Source: Coprinopsis marcescibilis | Taxonomy: Eukaryota > Basidiomycota > Agaricomycetes > Agaricales > Psathyrellaceae | Reading direction: 5' to 3' | DNA length: 64,000 nucleotides | Assembly (NCBI GenBank): GCA_004369085.1 | Contig: ML210217.1 | Coordinates: forward strand, 1-64,000 | In this document: positions 45,598 to 57,762 of the stretch, piece by piece | How positions within the stretch are numbered: position 1 is the stretch's first letter | Layout of the letters: each line of letters starts with the position of its first letter | Position numbers and translations under genes: made by a program | The notes under the pieces: generated by a model | Seen by the model: the letters and a program-made list of their open reading frames with translations, nothing else | Told to the model about the DNA's origin: nothing | Databases searched by the model: none

Positions 45598-46908
45598 CTA
45601 GGCCTCCCCCGGCTCCACAACACCCCAAGACCACTTCAATTGCCGATCAAAATTGTACCACTTCTCCAATGAGACCTCGAATTTCGCTGCACTACAGAAC
45701 GGAAGTAAATAGCTTTCGACTTGATCTCGATATACACCGGCGGCGGTACGGCTCGTGTCGTCCAATTGCTGATGCCCATAATCGCGCCAGAGGATCTCGA
45801 TTCTGACGGTATCCATGTTCAGGAAAAGGGAATGATCCGAGACAGTTCTGGCAAAGCTTTGCCAGTTTGCTTCGGTGGTACCGGACGCCGGGTACTCGAT
45901 TCGCAGGTTAACAGTCTCGAGGAAAAGATGTGGTCGAGCAAATGTTTTGAGGATATCGACAATCCACACCAGATCCACCTGTGCAAGGGAGCTGAACAGG
46001 ATGCTCAAGCTACGAAGACGCAGCAGATGTGCGCAGTTCAAGGTCGGCATCTCTTTCGAAAGGATCGTGTTAGCACAGAACGGGAGAACAGGAGAAAAAC
46101 TATGAAGCTTACCCAGTCGGCCTGACCCCTCGATAGATAGTGACTCCAGCGAGCTGCCACACGCCATCGTCAGCCGACTGAGCGGTTCAAAGGTTGAGGA
46201 CATCATCATCCCGTCCACTTTGAGCTCGCGCAATTTTGCAACGTTGACCTTGCCCCTATTCAATAGATAATCGACGGAGTCGAAGGCATGTCCAGCTGGC
46301 AGAGAAATATATTCGAACGTAGGTTTTTGACCAGAAATGATATTTGGTTCGCGTAGGTGGTCCCGGGTGTGATAAGTCTCTGGGCTTTGTGACTCCAGGA
46401 TCAGCTCCTTGACCGACGACCCACACCAGCCTATTGGAGCGACCGGAGCATCATCCAGCTTCAACGACAACAGAGAAGGGGAGAGACATATCTCTGCGAT
46501 GGCTCGCTTTGTTTCGGGAAGCACATGGTACCACCGTGGCAAAGACACAAACTCCAAGTGTTGTATGAGCCCGTGTTCAACAATCAGTCGGAGAGCCATA
46601 GGAAGGAATGTGTCTTTTAAAAGCCAATCTCCCCCGTATCCCCCATAAATTTGGATGGCCTTGATGTATGTTGCGATATTGGGAGAGCGCCGGCAGACAT
46701 TCCACAACTTCTCTCCAGGCGTTGGTGTAGTTTCTGAAGAAGTTGGCGTCGGGCGCAGATAAATAACCGAAAACAGCCTTTGTTGACATGCGATGCGGAA
46801 GGTAGGGGAGACCAAGGAAGCCGACTTCAATGCGGGACTGCCTAAATGCGTGTCTTTGGGGATGTGTTTCACAATCTTGTCTGCAAGTTCAAGAGGCAGG
46901 TCCGACAT
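45598..46908 (-). CDS. F-box-like protein (about 436 aa)
   Basis: A single exon. The start at 46908 (MSDLPLELADKIVKHIPKD) gives a standard F-box-like N-terminus, followed by LKSASLVSPTFRIACQQRLFSVI; the frame continues to 46944 upstream. The family block KLWNVCRRSPNIATYIKAIQI follows, then leucine-rich segments (KLRELKVDGMMM, CAHLLRLRSLSILFS). It is related to the 30586 gene. Expected role: substrate adaptor of an SCF ubiquitin ligase; target unknown. It sits inside the DUF6533 array between copies 1 and 2, on the same strand. Confidence 0.75.
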   Translation of the reverse strand: MSDLPLELADKIVKHIPKDTHLGSPALKSASLVSPTFRIACQQRLFSVIYLRPTPTSSETTPTPGEKLWNVCRRSPNIATYIKAIQIYGGYGGDWLLKDTFLPMALRLIVEHGLIQHLEFVSLPRWYHVLPETKRAIAEICLSPSLLSLKLDDAPVAPIGWCGSSVKELILESQSPETYHTRDHLREPNIISGQKPTFEYISLPAGHAFDSVDYLLNRGKVNVAKLRELKVDGMMMSSTFEPLSRLTMACGSSLESLSIEGSGRLGKLHSFSPVLPFCANTILSKEMPTLNCAHLLRLRSLSILFSSLAQVDLVWIVDILKTFARPHLFLETVNLRIEYPASGTTEANWQSFARTVSDHSLFLNMDTVRIEILWRDYGHQQLDDTSRTAAGVYRDQVESYLLPFCSAAKFEVSLEKWYNFDRQLKWSWGVVEPGEA

Positions 46909-47139
46909 TGCCAGCACCAGCAAGAGTGATCCAAGATTGATCATAGGATTAAGCTGCCTTCAGAACATCGAAACCAGCACCGTTTGTCTACAACATAGGC
47001 AAATACCATCACGGTTACAGATAGCCGGCGCTCATGCCGAACAGACGCCGCCAAGAGTGTGAGAGTCAAGAGGAAGCATTGTCTTCAAGTTTCATGAATT
47101 TAGACAGATGGTGGGATACGACAGCCTTCATCTGATTAA

Positions 47140-48766
47140 TCACACTTCGTTTTGTACCCTAGATTCTCTTGGGACCGGAAACCTCGGATCCGACTGCACA
47201 GTCGAGCCAGACAGGATGAGAAACTCGGTTTCAGAAACTTCGTGTAGGTGGAGGACCATACGGCAAGACAGGATTGAGTGAAGCATGACTTGTGGCCTAG
47301 GGTCCGTAATGTTTTTCCTTGAGTATGTAATCAGTTTCGAGATATAGGGTCCTTGAACTCACGCTGCCAGCATAAAACGCAAATCCTTCTTTTGATAAGT
47401 GTTAGCCCAGAGGTAATTGAAATAACGGCAGCGAGAACGTACGGGTGCTACGGTGTCAAATATTATATTCCCTGTTGAAACAGCTGCGTCGGAAGTGAGA
47501 TGAGCTCCCTCCAGCTTAGGTCACTGCATGACCATACCTGCGAGTATCACGAAGTAAATAATTCCATCCTGGCGAAGCGTCGCAAGGAGGCGAGTTGCTG
47601 ATCTTCGAAACTTCCAAAATCCCACAATACTTGTCAGCATTAGAACTAGGTGCGGGACAGACACGAAAGCTTTAGCTGTAACACTTCCATTGGAATTTAG
47701 GGGCCGCACATACCCGTTTCACTGGCCATGAATATCGCGAAAACAACGGACAAGTTCTCTGCAGGAACTGTTTTTGGTACACACGCCACGAGTTTTGGGA
47801 GGGGCGAGGGCATGTCTAGTTGTATGAGGCCAAAGAGGTAGATACTCAACAAGCGTTTCAATTGATTATCGCAGCACCGGTACTCACATTCCATATTTAC
47901 CAGGAAAAGAAAAGCTAGTGTATAAACTGCAATGCTAACTCCCTGTTGAGACATGGTCAGAGAGCATATTGCCCTGACAGGCAAGAACTCACAATGAACT
48001 GGAATATGAGCCATAAGCGGATGACGCTTCTATTCCCGCATATTGCATAGACGCGAATAGACATGATCGCTACATTTCAAAGTATATTCCCTCGTGAGTC
48101 GTAACTTATGTACAAACGTTGGAGCCCAACCTTGTGTAACCAGTCCCGTTGTAATCATTACCACTGGAAAGGAAAAGAGACATAAACACGAGTGTCGGGC
48201 GGAGCGATGGATGCGGCCTACCTGAGGCGACAATCATTGTCGGCTTACATTGCTGAAAACCGGGTCAGTTCCAACTTGTCTCCTGAAGGATAGTTACGGA
48301 CATGATGCGACATCTTCAAGTTCACGCCGACTGTATAGATTGATTGCTCGGAGATGTGGCTTGTATGTAGTGGAAATTTTACTTACAGTATATCATAAAT
48401 GGCCCGTATACCCAAGGAGAATATCTCGATACTAAGAATAATACCTTGACTGGCGTCCACCGCTTCGGCCACAGGAGGGCTATCTCTGTCGGTAATGTTT
48501 GAAAATAATCTGAAACCTATTGGAGGTAAGAGCTCTGCACGTCCTTCAACAGATACAGCTTACCGCCAGCATGAACGAGGCAACTTAATTGTAGTTGACG
48601 GTTGTCAGTGAGGACAAGAGACGTCATCGCAAGAGCGGACCGACCAGTAACGTACTGCAGGTACCTATTAGCAGGCGTAGTTTCCAAGAGTACGGGGCAG
48701 TTGACTCACGTTCAGCACATAATGATGGTGGGCCCCTTGACTGACTAGCTTCTGCAGCGAGTCCAT
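47140..48766 (-). CDS. DUF6533-like multipass membrane protein, copy 2
   Basis: Start at 48766 (MDSLQKLVSQGAHHHYVLN), stop at 47140. Early exons: 48766-48710, 48654-48645 (10 nt) and 48584-48565 (20 nt), reading YVTVASFMLA across the joins. Downstream signatures are the segment before 48060 (MSIRVYAICGN) and SIVGFWKFRRSATRLLATLRQDGIIYFVIL, with the C-terminal end VLHSILSCRMVLHLHEVSETE. Multipass membrane protein of unknown function. Middle exons were not fully assembled. Confidence 0.68.
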
Positions 48767-49576
48767 CGTCAGGCTCCGAGGGTGACGACGAGGAGCAAGA
48801 GAAAGTGGACTTGAGGAACATTGTCCGTCTTATCTAGACCTGCGACAACTGAGCCAATAAATCATGTTGGGCCACAATCATTCAGTTATTTGAAACGATC
48901 AATATGTCAGCTCGAAGGGCGGTTTCGGGCACATAAAAGGGTACCGGAGAGCTAAACGTACTGCGCATGTTCCTGAGCACCAATCTTGCCACTGAGTTTG
49001 AACCATTAGTTACGGCTACCCCTCTCCGCAACTAGCAATTATGGTGGATCATGGCAACGGGGATCAGGGGTTGTGACATAGTCTTGACACGTTCAGCAAA
49101 TGTAGAGCATGAATGTCATAATCATCGTGGCCCTGAAAAGACACTTACCCGGCGATTCCAGAAAGCAGATATCGTTCTTACCCAAAACCCAAAAGCAAGA
49201 CAGAACCCCGTTGTTGAAACTTTAACATCACATCACAGTTCACGTCGAGATGTAACCGCCAGGTACTCTTTTTACAGAACACTGGTATGGAGCTGTCGAA
49301 TGCCTTCTATCAGATGCGCTCCCAAAAGTCTACCCATGATGGATGAGATGCTGGTTAAGAATATGACGGAAGACTGCTCGGCGCCGTAAGCTCAAGTCCA
49401 CTCAAGTCCACTCAAGTCCTCAATACAAAGGATCCACACTACATAAATGCCCAGTTAGGTTACATGAGAATTTCCGTATCTCGAGTAAGTACCGTAACTA
49501 AATACCGCGTGTTTAATATACATATACAACATAGGGGCTTCCATCCCAGTCTTACGATGTCCCACTCCCGTGAGTA
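48767..49576. other. Intergenic with a short tandem repeat
   Basis: No gene seen. The 10-bp unit CTCAAGTCCA is repeated three times at 49391-49419 with one change in the last copy. The 112-codon frame 49051-49389 is unsupported. Confidence 0.5.
49391..49419 (+). repeat. Tandem repeat, 10-bp unit x3
   Basis: CTCAAGTCCA repeated head to tail in the spacer between DUF6533 copies 2 and 3. Confidence 0.85.
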
Positions 49577-51183
49577 TTATTTGTACCTATTGAAATTGAA
49601 AGTCCACTCGACTGTAGTCTTGCGCGGGGCGAATCTGACGCCTGAGTTGACCACGGGCCCAGAGACAGCCATTGCTTCGTGCTCAGAAGCTTCGTACAGC
49701 TGGAGTACGAGCCGACAAGACAAAACAGAGTGAAGCACCGCTTGAGGCCTGGGCAAAGGAGGTCATGAACACCGGACCTTAACTCGCACAACTTTGATGA
49801 AAGGCTTACACAGCTAACATGAACTGCATCGAGCTCACTGGAGCAACAGTATCGAAGATGATGTTGGCCGCTGTAATCACTGGTGTATACGCTAGATTAG
49901 ACTTGAAGGGGTGTGCGATATATATATAACTCACAGGTCAGTGAGATGTAGTAGATAATCCCGTCATTTCTCAAAGTCTTGAATAACTGATTACTTGATT
50001 TGCGGTACTTCCAGAATCCGGCGAGACTGATGAGCATGATCACTATCCTCATGTTCGCGGCTGTGAGATCGTAACAAGCTTGAATAGAAATTAAACTCAC
50101 TCGATTCGCTGACAAGTATAATGGCAAAGACCATCGCAAGTTTCTTGGTGTCGGACTTTATTGGAACACATGCGATGATATCCGGATGGAGACGGTTCGT
50201 CTATACTCGCCAAACCACGTATTAGCCCACAGTTTCACCCAAGGAGATTCAACAACCCACATTCAAAGCTCAGGAGAGACAGGGTCAAAAGAGTGTAGAC
50301 AGCCGCATGAATCGCTTAGCAAGGTGGTATTAGGTTTTCGCATGGTCCTTGGATTGAGGCTCTGGGATTCGAAATGAACTCACGATGAACTGAAGGATCA
50401 GCCAATAGAGAATCATCCTATTCTTTCCGCAGAGCGCGTAGACACGGACGAACATGATCGCTAAATCAGCACTTATTAGTCAACAAGCGTTAACATGTCG
50501 AAGATGACCGACCTTCTGCGATGATCATTGCAGTTATCTGAATAACTGAGTGTTGCCAGATGCTCGACTAGCTAGATTCTAGGAGCTTGTGATTGGTTCC
50601 CTCACTCGAAGATGCAACATTGTTAAGCGCGCATCGCTGATAGGGCGTGTCAGAAACAAAGCCACCTTGCTCGTTCGACAAAGACACTCACATCATATAC
50701 CACACTCTTGTTCATGCTATCTGAAAATGCGAGGTATCATTAGGCCAATTTGAAGCTGGTGATCGATAACAACAACTTACTGTAGGCCATGAACGGTCCA
50801 TAGATCAAAGGCAAGTTTCTGGACAGCAAGTACAGACATTTTACAAGTGACCACTTTCTAGGCCACAGAAGCCGTACTTCAGTCGGAAGAGTATGCAGGT
50901 AGTCAATGGCCTGACGCGGGATAAGCGGTCAGCGCTATCAATTGTTATATCATGCAGCCAAGACTCACATAAAGCACAAGGGAGGATGCTACCCCGCAGC
51001 GTCAGCACATCGTCCCATTTTAGTCGAACAGGCAGCTCGTACCCATCACATACTAAACACAGTCAATCAGTCGTAGTGAACTCGCAAACACGCAGCCAAA
51101 GTGGCAAATAAACGAACATTAAACACCTGTCGATGGTGCGCAACCCGTCGAAGGGTCTCAATCATCGCAGCGACGGAACTCAT
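49577..51183 (-). CDS. DUF6533-like multipass membrane protein, copy 3
   Basis: Start at 51183 (MSSVAAMIETLRRVAHHRQV), stop at 49577. Early exons: 51183-51118, 51052-51043 (10 nt) and 50988-50969 (20 nt), reading YVMASSLVLY. Downstream: an MFVRVYALCGKNRM-type segment, then SLAGFWKYRKSSNQLFKTLRNDGIIYYISLT, and the C-terminal VLHSVLSCRLVLQLYEASEHEAM. The N-terminal exon is strikingly like that of the fifth copy starting at 63894, which suggests those two share a recent ancestor. Function unknown. Confidence 0.7.
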
Positions 51184-52287
51184 CTTAAGCACAGGCCGCA
51201 GCAGGGAGGCGAGCAAGTGCTAGGTCAGCTCCACCTTCCATCGAGGACGGACATAAGTACTCTCTGGTACATTCAGAATTTTCTGACGTTCCCTGCCTCG
51301 GTCATTGCGGTGTCAGAACAAATGAAAAGTCGAAGATCATTTATGGATAAACAACATCTCACGGGGATTGTATGGGCGGCTCCTGCCAGTTCGCTACTTA
51401 TACTTCCGCTCCCTGCAACTCCGGAGAGAATTGGTCAGGAAGCAGATTCCGCATAACCCGGCGTGCTGACGATCAGGGATTTAGCGTGCTACATATATGG
51501 TTGAACTTTGACCTCAGTCATATTAGCTGTCCCTCACCCCCCAAGTGGAACTTTGTTCTCGCTCATCAAAAGCCCAGATCCATGCCCAAGTTGCTAGTCG
51601 ATGTTGCCCCCGACTAGTCACAGGCGCGAATGGCTTCAAGAACGAGATATTAATAGCTCAATTATATCAAACGAGGACCAAGAGAATCAGATATGTGGCA
51701 GGGCATGCCAGATATACTATGGAATGTGAAACACAGTGAGTTTGAGCTTGAACGCTCAGGCGCACTGCGTCATATCAATCAACATACAGATAAATGTGAA
51801 ACTTGTATTCAAGGACGTTTGCACGAGCGCCTTGAGGATAAGGCGCTCATCGCCCCGGAAAATATTCCCATGAAATCTACAACTAGGTCTATATTTGGTT
51901 TTAGCATTCATAGACCCCGCTTTGCCCTGGATGCCCCGGAGGTGTCATTGTCCAGGCCACCCCAGAATCCAACGGCATCGGAGGCGATGTCACTGGACAA
52001 GCCCCGTGAGCAATCGTCTCGCCGCCCAAAGTCCAATGGGTGACAGTGCTCCAACAACATGAAACGTCAACAATCAGACAGACAACCAAGGTCGGGGCGA
52101 GCGCTTGAATCAATCAGAAGAACCTCTCGTGAGAACTACAAAAAGTTCATAGACCTCAATACTCTTCTCCTCAATCAAAGCATCAAGGGAAACAACTCAC
52201 AAATCCAGAGTCTCCGATCATTCTGCGCGACTTCTGCTTATCACTAAGACTCCACACTTCCTAACTCCTCCTTCGAGCGGGTACAGG
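51184..52287. other. Intergenic, nothing recognised
   Basis: Frames on the plus strand (51372-52043) overlap each other in different frames and show no family pattern. Confidence 0.45.
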
Positions 52288-53907
52288 TTACGCGCTTGTT
52301 GTGGAGCTACTGGGATTACTGGTGTGCACAGCGACCCACTTCGTATCCGTCGTAGCCCTCGGTTTCGCAAACTGGATAAAAGACTTCGGATCTGTGCTTG
52401 ACTCGGGTAACCTCGACATGGTTTCGCTTTCTGTGATCTTGTAAAGGTGAAGCACAAATCGACATGATAAGACCGAATGGGAGATTGTTAGAGGCCTGTT
52501 CAGATGGACAGAATAGCGTTTAGAACCCTTGCCTAGATGGAACCGAGGCTAAACAAACTTACGTTGAGAGCATGAATCGCATCGACGGTTTCTGTAGAAG
52601 GTAGCGAAATGAGTGATGTCGGGTAATGCTGGCAAGTGATAGTACTTACTGGAGGTTTGGCGTCGAAGATGAGGTTCGCAATGCTTAGGCAAACCAGCAG
52701 CACATAGAAGACGAGCCCGTCTTTGCGCAGTGTAGAGAGAAGACGTGTTGTGTTTTGACGATAACTCCAGAACCCCACCATGCTGATGATCAGGATCACT
52801 ACACGACGAAGGAAACGCTCAACACGACAAGTCCAACAGCAAGGAAGGTTCCGAGCGTACCGGTTTCGCTCGCCATTAGGATGGCATACACAGTCGCCAG
52901 CTTCGAGGTATCCGGATTAATCGGGAGGCAGGCCATGATGCTCGGTATTGGTGACGGTATGTCTGGGACAACGCGTTAGATGGAACGCCGAGAACAGATC
53001 CAAAGTCACTTACATTGGAAGCTCATGTGAAACAAGATCAGGAAAGCAAATGCGGCAGCATGAATCCCCTAGTCGAACGGTGTGTCAGTGGGTGCCCTAT
53101 ACCGACTCAATACCAGACTTACGATGTACTGGAATATCAGCCAACACAATAGCTTCTTCCCTCTCCCGCAGATTGCGTACACCCGAATGAACATGATTGC
53201 TGGACCGACATATTAGCATCGACGCCGAAGGCTCGCGAATATGTTATACCTTGTGCGAGAAGGATTGCCGTCATCATCGTAACTAATATGACAGTAAATG
53301 AGACAGAATTCAGTACATCGCGCACAGAGGTACTCACGAGAGGATGCAATCATATGTGGGCGACACTCCTAATCCATAAATCCATGTCAGCACACGACTC
53401 TTGACCCGGGCGCTTGGCATTCATTGACTACTTGCCTGTAGCTCCAGTTGTGACGCCACATCCTCTGGAAGGGTTAATTAGCCAAAGGTACTCTCGAGCA
53501 GGATATCAATACTAACTGTTGATCATCAATGGTCCATAGATCCAAGGAAGGTACCTTGAAAAAAGGAACAACACCTTCACCAAGCTCCACTGCCTCGGCC
53601 ATACCAAACGCACTTCTGCCGGAAATGTATGGAAATGGTCGACAGCCTAGGGTTTGTGCGATTAGCTTGCCATAGATAAGGCTTATCGAGCATGAAGGGA
53701 AGCTCAGACGTACAGTAACCACGAACGAAGCAACTTTCGATCATAAGCTAGTGCTTCCCAAGGGTATGACAGAAAACGTCACTTACGAAGGACACTCTGT
53801 GCATCGTGAGTCAGTACGCATTGTCCATCAAGTAAAGAATAGAAGATGCTCACATTGAAAACCCGCCTCTGCTCTGTGAGGTCGATGAGAATCTGCACCT
53901 GGTCCAT
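52288..53907 (-). CDS. DUF6533-like multipass membrane protein, copy 4
   Basis: Start at 53907 (MDQVQILIDLTEQRRVFN), stop at 52288. Early exons: 53907-53854, 53796-53787 (10 nt), 53733-53714 (20 nt), reading SVLLASFVVT, followed by AVDHFHTFPAEVRLVWPRQW with RYLPWIYGPLMIN. Later parts: MFIRVYAICG, VGFWSYRQNTTRLLSTLRKDGLVFYVLL, and a tail LSCRFVLHLYKITESETM with a Ser/Thr-rich end. Same family and strand as copies 1 to 3. It resembles copy 1 most in the first membrane block. Function unknown. Confidence 0.7.
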
Positions 53908-55820
53908 GACGGGGAGTAGGTCGTTCGTAACAAGCTGGGCTCTGGGTGACAGCGCGGGCCTTCAAAACTTCAACGCTCTTCTTCAACATATATATCTCAA
54001 ATACGTCTCCATATCGCAAAAATAGCATGTGGTTACACCCATCCTCCCGGGACATTTCCCCAAAGGGCTCTAATTTTGCCGCTGCTGTCAGTAGAAGACA
54101 CCCGGCTCCCGTAATCTGCAAGCGTTTTCATCCCCTCCGAATGTTTCTGGAAAGCGTCATGGGGCACACGCCGCAGCGGCTTTGTCAGGATTAAAATCCA
54201 CCGCGGCTCTTGGTTTGATGAAAGGGGAAGCCAGGAGAGATCAGGGCGTCCCAGTGCGGTGATCGGGCCAAGTAGCGAGAAACGAGGCTGGATTTCTCGG
54301 TTTGTATGGCCAATTCAGTTGGATGGCGTACGTTGCCTGTAAATCTTGGAGTATATGGCGTCGAGCTGCCGTCGCATATGAGCCCAGAAAATTGGCGAAT
54401 ATTCAGCGATTTGAAGGCAAAGATTTTGTACATAGGACATGGGAACAAGAGCTAAAAATGTCGCTGTGCGGAGCATCAGAGAAAAGCTTTGACATTCCTG
54501 ATGCGTTTCGGCTGCTAAAGTTCCTGGTGATATGATGAGCATGGTATGTTTTCATCCTACCAGTTACCTATGAGGAATAAGTACATATGTACTACTATGC
54601 AGGGGGCTGGCGCTGCTGATGCAATGAAACCCCAGAATCAAAACTCTCATGTACGTTGTCCCCTATATATCTCGGCACATGTTGACTCCTATCCTGGTGG
54701 TTATTGTTTTGTATAACTCTTTGCATATACCCAAAGCAGACCCCAGGTCCAGATTCCAGATTCATACCAAAACTGAACACTCGACATAAAACACCAGTGA
54801 CGTGTATTCATCACAGAAGTTGGACTGCCCGGACAGAATCCACACGGGAAAGTACTGCGGTTGTCCTCACAACTTTTTCTGTAACGACGACCTCCTCCGG
54901 GTCCGGAAAATGGGACATCCAGGCATATCATATCACCTCCGCAGTAAGACCTAGCAGGACCTACATATCGCAGATTCCAACAACCGGAAATCAGACATCC
55001 ACGTTTGGTCAAGCCCGACTTTGGCCCGACTGCCGCGCTCTCCCGCCTTGCCGACGCATTTGATGTCCGACGCCCTCCAAACCAATTAAGGCCAAATACC
55101 ACGGGATATAAAAACGCGGTCCACCGCGAATTTACCTTTTCTTTACTCATTTCATGGTCCCGCTTATTGTCCCCTTGCGATTTAACACAATCTCCTGCTC
55201 GCAAGAGTCTACCGCGGGTTCCGAGATTGATTCTACCTCTAGCTGGAGTGCCTTCCAGACCCCTGGGTTGTCGTTTGACGTGGAAGAGCCTTCCTTACCA
55301 GAGGTGGTACATCCTCCTTTTCGTACTGGTTTTCTGTTGGGATTACCTGGTGATCTTAAGGTTGTTTTCATATGTAGCTGGGTAGATTGTATACATAGAT
55401 GGATGCAATAAAACAAACGTTGAAGATAGTAATCGAGGGCGGCTGATTTTCAGATCGAACGGTGTTTTTTCATGATTCCGCATGCCGTCTTCAAAGGGTG
55501 CTTGCCTGATGCCTGGCTAGTGAAAATTGTATTAAGGATTGGACATATTATATTATAGGTATGAATCGATTGATATCCACAGTAATGATGATTGAAGCCT
55601 GAAGCGAGAGGAATAATGCAACGAATAAAGGTAGAGATGTGGTCATATGTATTGATCGTAAAACAGTGCGGTAAGACTCAAAGCTGCAAAAGAAACGAGC
55701 GTCGGGGTGGTATGTTGGGTAGCGGAAACCACCCACGTCAGGTTTGTTAACGAGTGGTGATGCTCGAAGACGAGGACGACGACAACCAGTCACGTCGAAA
55801 GCGCCTTCCCCCTCCCCTGG
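53908..55820. other. Intergenic, one weak small-gene candidate
   Basis: A GATATAAAAA element near 55103 on the plus strand is followed by an 85-codon frame (55154-55411) starting MVPLIVPLRF. It has no family pattern. The opposite 167-codon frame (55204-54701) overlaps it and is also unsupported. Nothing else recognised. Confidence 0.35.
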
Positions 55821-56820
55821 TTAACATATCACACACCCACAGCATCCAGCGTTATTATCTTGGTTATTTGGCTCATCATGAACTGAACCTGAACATTGAG
55901 AACTAAGAATTTAAATGCCAGGATCAAAATTGCGTCTGACTCACTGTCTCTCGTCCCTCTACGCTTCTTCTTGAATGTCGACGATTCTGCTTCGTTCACA
56001 GGAGCATACGGACGGATAGAGATATGCACAATGGTTCCTGTCGGCGCATTCCGTGACCGTACAGGAGGACCGGAGGACGAAGGTGTCGTGGTGTCATTTT
56101 CTAGCGGTGTTGATGGGGCAGGGGTATTGGTCGGCAATTTAAGGCCTACCAACCAAGCTAAGCAACGATTCAAGGCTAGGATAATGGAAAACACGCACTG
56201 GACAATGTCTCATCGTCCTGCAATATCTTCCCAAGGTACAATATCCGCAGGTACGAGGGTGCAGGCGGCCGCTCGTCTTGCCAATCTAGATTCCCAGTCA
56301 GCACTCGCGAGTCTCAACGCCAAACGCAGAGCCGCACCTGAAGGCCACGCATTCCAGACCAACTCTTTCACCCTCCCCACGGCCGTCTCAGGCTCGAATG
56401 ACATCGTCTTCCGCTTTCCCGAGATCAACAGGAAAGTCAGATATGTCTGCGGTGTTTGTGGTATCAGCGGTTCAGGTGCAGGTGGTGACAAATCTGGTAT
56501 CGTCGTCTCAGGCGCAGGTGGTGACGAGTCCTGTTCCTGAGTTGGTATCTCATTGCTAGGCGGCGCGACACCCGTTTGCGAGTCCGTAGGTTTGTCGCTC
56601 ATTGACTGCAGCAGTTTAAGTTGCTTAGCAGTCAAAGTCGTCGGTTCTGAGCGTAAAGATGAATGCTTGTTCGCTTGAAATTAAGAACTGCCTTGTACGT
56701 ACCTTCTGTCGATGGTGTTGACGTGGGGACGGCATTGGCACTGGGAGTGGCTTGAGCCTGAGCTTGATTCGTAGCTACTGCTGCTGAAGAAACACTTGAT
56801 TCTGGCTCCGTAGAACTCAT
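55821..56820 (-). CDS. UBL3/MUB-like membrane-anchored ubiquitin-fold protein (260 aa)
   Basis: Five exons on the minus strand give 260 residues. Residues 1-105 are Ser/Thr/Pro-rich with TAKQLKLLQSMSDKP. The ubiquitin-like domain starts near 106 (TYLTFLLISGKRKTMSFEP, then RVKELVWNAWPSDW) and continues with SYLRILYLGKILQDDETLSSL, a loop rich in Thr/Ser/Pro, and TGTIVHISIRPYA. This matches UBL3 / membrane-anchored ubiquitin-fold and Rad60-SLD-like proteins. The protein ends GCCGCVIC: Cys-Val-Ile-Cys fits a CaaX prenylation box, with further Cys for palmitoylation, as in known UBL3/MUB proteins that anchor to membranes. In animals UBL3 directs proteins to small vesicles. The last exon starts near 55869 and supplies the Cys-rich tail. 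Confidence 0.82.
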
Positions 56821-57762
56821 CTCGAGGTCGAATGGGTGAAGAAGCGTGATATATGTGCCTGCAGGCTCCCTATCTCGGAGGCACGTCTTCTTCCTTCAGG
56901 CCGTGAGGCGAGTGAATGATCCTGTCCCTTTTGGATTGGCAGTGACCCCCGAATCGGATCTTCCTGGCTGGTCGACAAAGTTACTCGAGTCTGGACTTGA
57001 GGAAGAAGGTTATCACCGGTTCCTGGGTAACCCGAGCGTTTGAACGTAGATAGCCGTACCTTTAGACTGCCCCAAGCAATACTAATCGGACTCTGATGCT
57101 TCTGAAAGCCCCCCCAGCGATCCTAGTCTTCTTCTTCGAGCCACACGATTCGTCCGAGGTGCAAAAGGCTGTAGAAGACGTCGTTCGTGTGAGTGTCTTG
57201 TGTCGCAGTTGCCTCCAGGTTACGGTGCTTTTAATGCCCGCTCCAATGGTCCCAAAGCGATTTTGGGAGCGTGAAAAGGTCAATCCGCCTGTCACTGACC
57301 AGACTTGTAATGCTGCGGTTGTGTGTTCAGTACGCCGAATACTAGCCAGGACCGGTGTTGTGTGTTGTTCGCTGTTGGTGCTGAGGCCGTCGGTGCCGCC
57401 GTTGCCTTCGATCGCAGATAGCCCAGCTCAGCGTCGTCTGCTCAGCAGAAAAGTTCCAGTCCTCTGGTGGTGGTGCAGATGGTGGTATAAAAGAAAGAAC
57501 AACAGTTGCTGCATCACAGAAATCCCGGCGCCAAGCCAACAAAGTAGCATCAATAAATAATGGCCCCTGTGCACAGACTTTCTTCCTCCGCCTGTCACCA
57601 ACAACTTTATTTCAGACGATTCTAAAGGCCCAGGTATCCTCAAATGTTTACATTCGTGACTCTTTGTCTGTTAATGGGACAGAAAATTGCTGGATGGGCC
57701 ACTGATATCTCTGCTTAGAATGGTTCAATTGAATTGAATGCGGCGACGTCACTTTTAATACC
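56821..57762. other. Intergenic, nothing recognised
   Basis: The 154-codon plus frame 57096-57560 and its minus-strand counterpart have no family pattern and no consistent splice structure. Confidence 0.4.

Noticed and set aside
54701..55204. 167-codon minus-strand frame with many Cys
   Set aside because: No signal peptide, no family pattern, and it overlaps a TATA-linked frame on the other strand; not enough support for either.
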